A stretch of 64,000 nucleotides of DNA. Source: Chloroflexota bacterium. Its GTDB lineage: Bacteria > Chloroflexota > UBA6077 > JACCZL01. Shown here one piece after another: positions 63,014-64,000 of the stretch. Location of the stretch: assembly GCA_020850535.1 (NCBI GenBank), contig JADZEM010000143.1, positions 1 through 64,000 on the forward strand, read 5' to 3'. The notes under the pieces are model-generated. The model saw nothing but the letters and a program-made list of their open reading frames with translations, was not told where the DNA came from and made no database searches. The first letter of the stretch is position 1; each line of letters opens with the position of its first letter. The position numbers and the translations under genes are program-made.

Positions 63014-63985
63014 ATGAGCCCGGTCACCATCGTCGTCCCGGACGACTTCCCGATCTCCTACGGCAGCGTCACCCACCCGGACCTCGCCCGCCTACTGCTG
63101 TACGGCACGGTGGTCACGCACACCACCCGCTTTGCAGATCGCGACGAGTTCTTCAGCCGCATCGCCGAGGCCGACGTCGTCATCAACGTGCGGGCCTATT
63201 CGCGCTTCGACGAGGAGGCGTTGAGCCACGCGCCGAAGCTCAAAATGATCTCGGTGCAGGGCGTCGGGACGGACAACATCGATCTTGCCGCTGCAAAGGC
63301 ACGCGGCATCACCGTCACCAACACGCCCGGGGTCAACTCGGTCTCGGTGGCGGAGCTGGCCATCGGGCTGATCTTCGCGGTCGTGCGTGCCATCCCCTTG
63401 AGCGACACGCGCATGCGGGCGGGCACGTGGCAACACCCGCCGGCCTTCGAGCTGCAAGGGAAGACCATCGGGCTGCTCGGGCTGGGAGCGATTGGCGCGC
63501 ACACGGCGAAGCTGGCGGCCGGCCTCGGGATGAAGCCGATCGCCTGGAGCTGGAATCTGGATCAGGCCCGCGCCGAGCGCCTGGGCGTCGAGCTGGTGGA
63601 CCGCGACGAGCTGTTCCGCCGCTCGGACATCGTCTCCGTCCACCTCAAGAACACGCCCGAGGCCCGTGGGAGCGTCGGCGCGCGCGAGCTGTCGCTGATG
63701 AAGCCGACGGCGATCCTGATCAACACGGCCCGCGCCGCGATCCTCGACCAGGATGCCGTGGTGGAGGCGCTCAAGGCAGGGCAGATCGCCGGGGCCGGCC
63801 TGGATGTCTACCTGACCGAGCCGTTGCCGCTGGCAGAGAACCCGTTCGCCGTGATGGAGAACGTCGTCCTGATGCCGCACGCAGGCGGCGTCACCGCCGA
63901 GAGCAGCGTCCGCTCGAACAAGGCCCCCGTGGACAACGCGATCGCCTACCTGGAAGGCCGGCCGGCCAACGTGGTGAATCCGTAG
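63014..63985 (+). CDS. D-2-hydroxyacid dehydrogenase (NAD-dependent)
   Basis: The 323-residue product from ATG 63014 (GGAGAG upstream) has the catalytic domain ISVQGVGTDNIDLAAAKARG with VTNTPGVNSVSVAELAIGLI, the cofactor fold GLLGLGAIGAHTAKLAAGLG, and the catalytic region NTARAAILDQDAVVEALKAG (Arg), LDVYLTEPLPL (Glu) and LMPHAGGVTAES (His). The usual N-T-A-R-G here is N-T-A-R-A. It probably reduces a 2-keto acid; substrate unknown. Confidence 0.92.
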   Translation: MSPVTIVVPDDFPISYGSVTHPDLARLLLYGTVVTHTTRFADRDEFFSRIAEADVVINVRAYSRFDEEALSHAPKLKMISVQGVGTDNIDLAAAKARGITVTNTPGVNSVSVAELAIGLIFAVVRAIPLSDTRMRAGTWQHPPAFELQGKTIGLLGLGAIGAHTAKLAAGLGMKPIAWSWNLDQARAERLGVELVDRDELFRRSDIVSVHLKNTPEARGSVGARELSLMKPTAILINTARAAILDQDAVVEALKAGQIAGAGLDVYLTEPLPLAENPFAVMENVVLMPHAGGVTAESSVRSNKAPVDNAIAYLEGRPANVVNP

Positions 63986-64000
63986 GGGATGAGTCGTCAG

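Overview
The window looks like a chromosomal segment of a high-GC, probably monoderm bacterium, most plausibly a Chloroflexota member (Thermomicrobia/Dehalococcoidia-like). This is inferred from strong GC bias at third positions, frequent GTG starts with GGAGG-type ribosome sites, alanine/proline-rich Tat/Sec lipoproteins, a kinase-less KdpD and many single-gene catabolic enzymes. No rRNA, CRISPR array or prophage was seen; there is one tRNA.

Layout. 1-0.3 kb: decayed IS630-like transposase. 0.5-8 kb (minus strand): a DUF6390-like gene, then a potassium-uptake operon (tiny membrane peptide, kdpF, kdpA, kdpB, kdpC, kinase-less kdpD) with CTAAG boxes upstream. 8.2 kb: tRNA-Pro(CGG). 8.4-18.2 kb: sulfatase and ROK regulator, divergent from an Opp/Dpp-type ABC transporter (two permeases, binding protein, no ATPase genes), then a beta-hydroxyacid dehydrogenase, a broken LacI-type regulator and a lipoprotein. 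18.4-21.3 kb: SDR, 3-methyladenine DNA glycosylase, zinc-ribbon protein, small helical protein. 21.4-31 kb: cupin, gamma-carbonic-anhydrase-like protein, HpcH/HpaI aldolase, gamma-glutamyltransferase, alpha/beta hydrolase, a second sulfatase and a split transketolase. 31.6-38.5 kb: nitroreductase, PhzF-like protein, SDR, amidase with a small companion, and an EmrB/EmrA-type efflux pair. 38.7-49 kb: signalling block with a GAF histidine kinase, a REC-CpaE-like ATPase, an FMN hydroxyacid oxidase, two paralogous stand-alone H-box proteins, a small protein, and an OmpR/histidine-kinase pair. 49-53.6 kb: M20 amidohydrolase, YqgE, a second HpcH/HpaI aldolase, ECF sigma factor and its putative anti-sigma. 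54-57 kb: ftsY and ffh. 57-64 kb: small proteins, iron-permease-like protein, amidohydrolase, PAP2 phosphatase, DUF4436-like membrane protein and a D-2-hydroxyacid dehydrogenase.

Mobile and repeat content is the most distinctive feature. A non-coding element of about 217 bp with CAGGG... inverted termini occurs six times, twice as tandem dimers. A single copy and one dimer are bounded by perfect 10-bp direct repeats. A second palindromic family (GTCATCCYGAG... ends) occurs four times, once amplified into a 51-bp tandem array. A GC-rich intergenic-type sequence appears to have entered kdpB in frame. Several genes are visibly decayed (IS630-like transposase, a second transposase, LacI-type regulator, lrgB, DUF4258, cupin).

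Possibly undescribed protein families are the tandem stand-alone H-box proteins at 45.0-46.0 kb and a two-member small-protein family (IDR-L-QY-VQ-LV motif) at 46.2 and 53.9 kb, each next to signalling genes. All calls come from reading the sequence; none was checked against a database.
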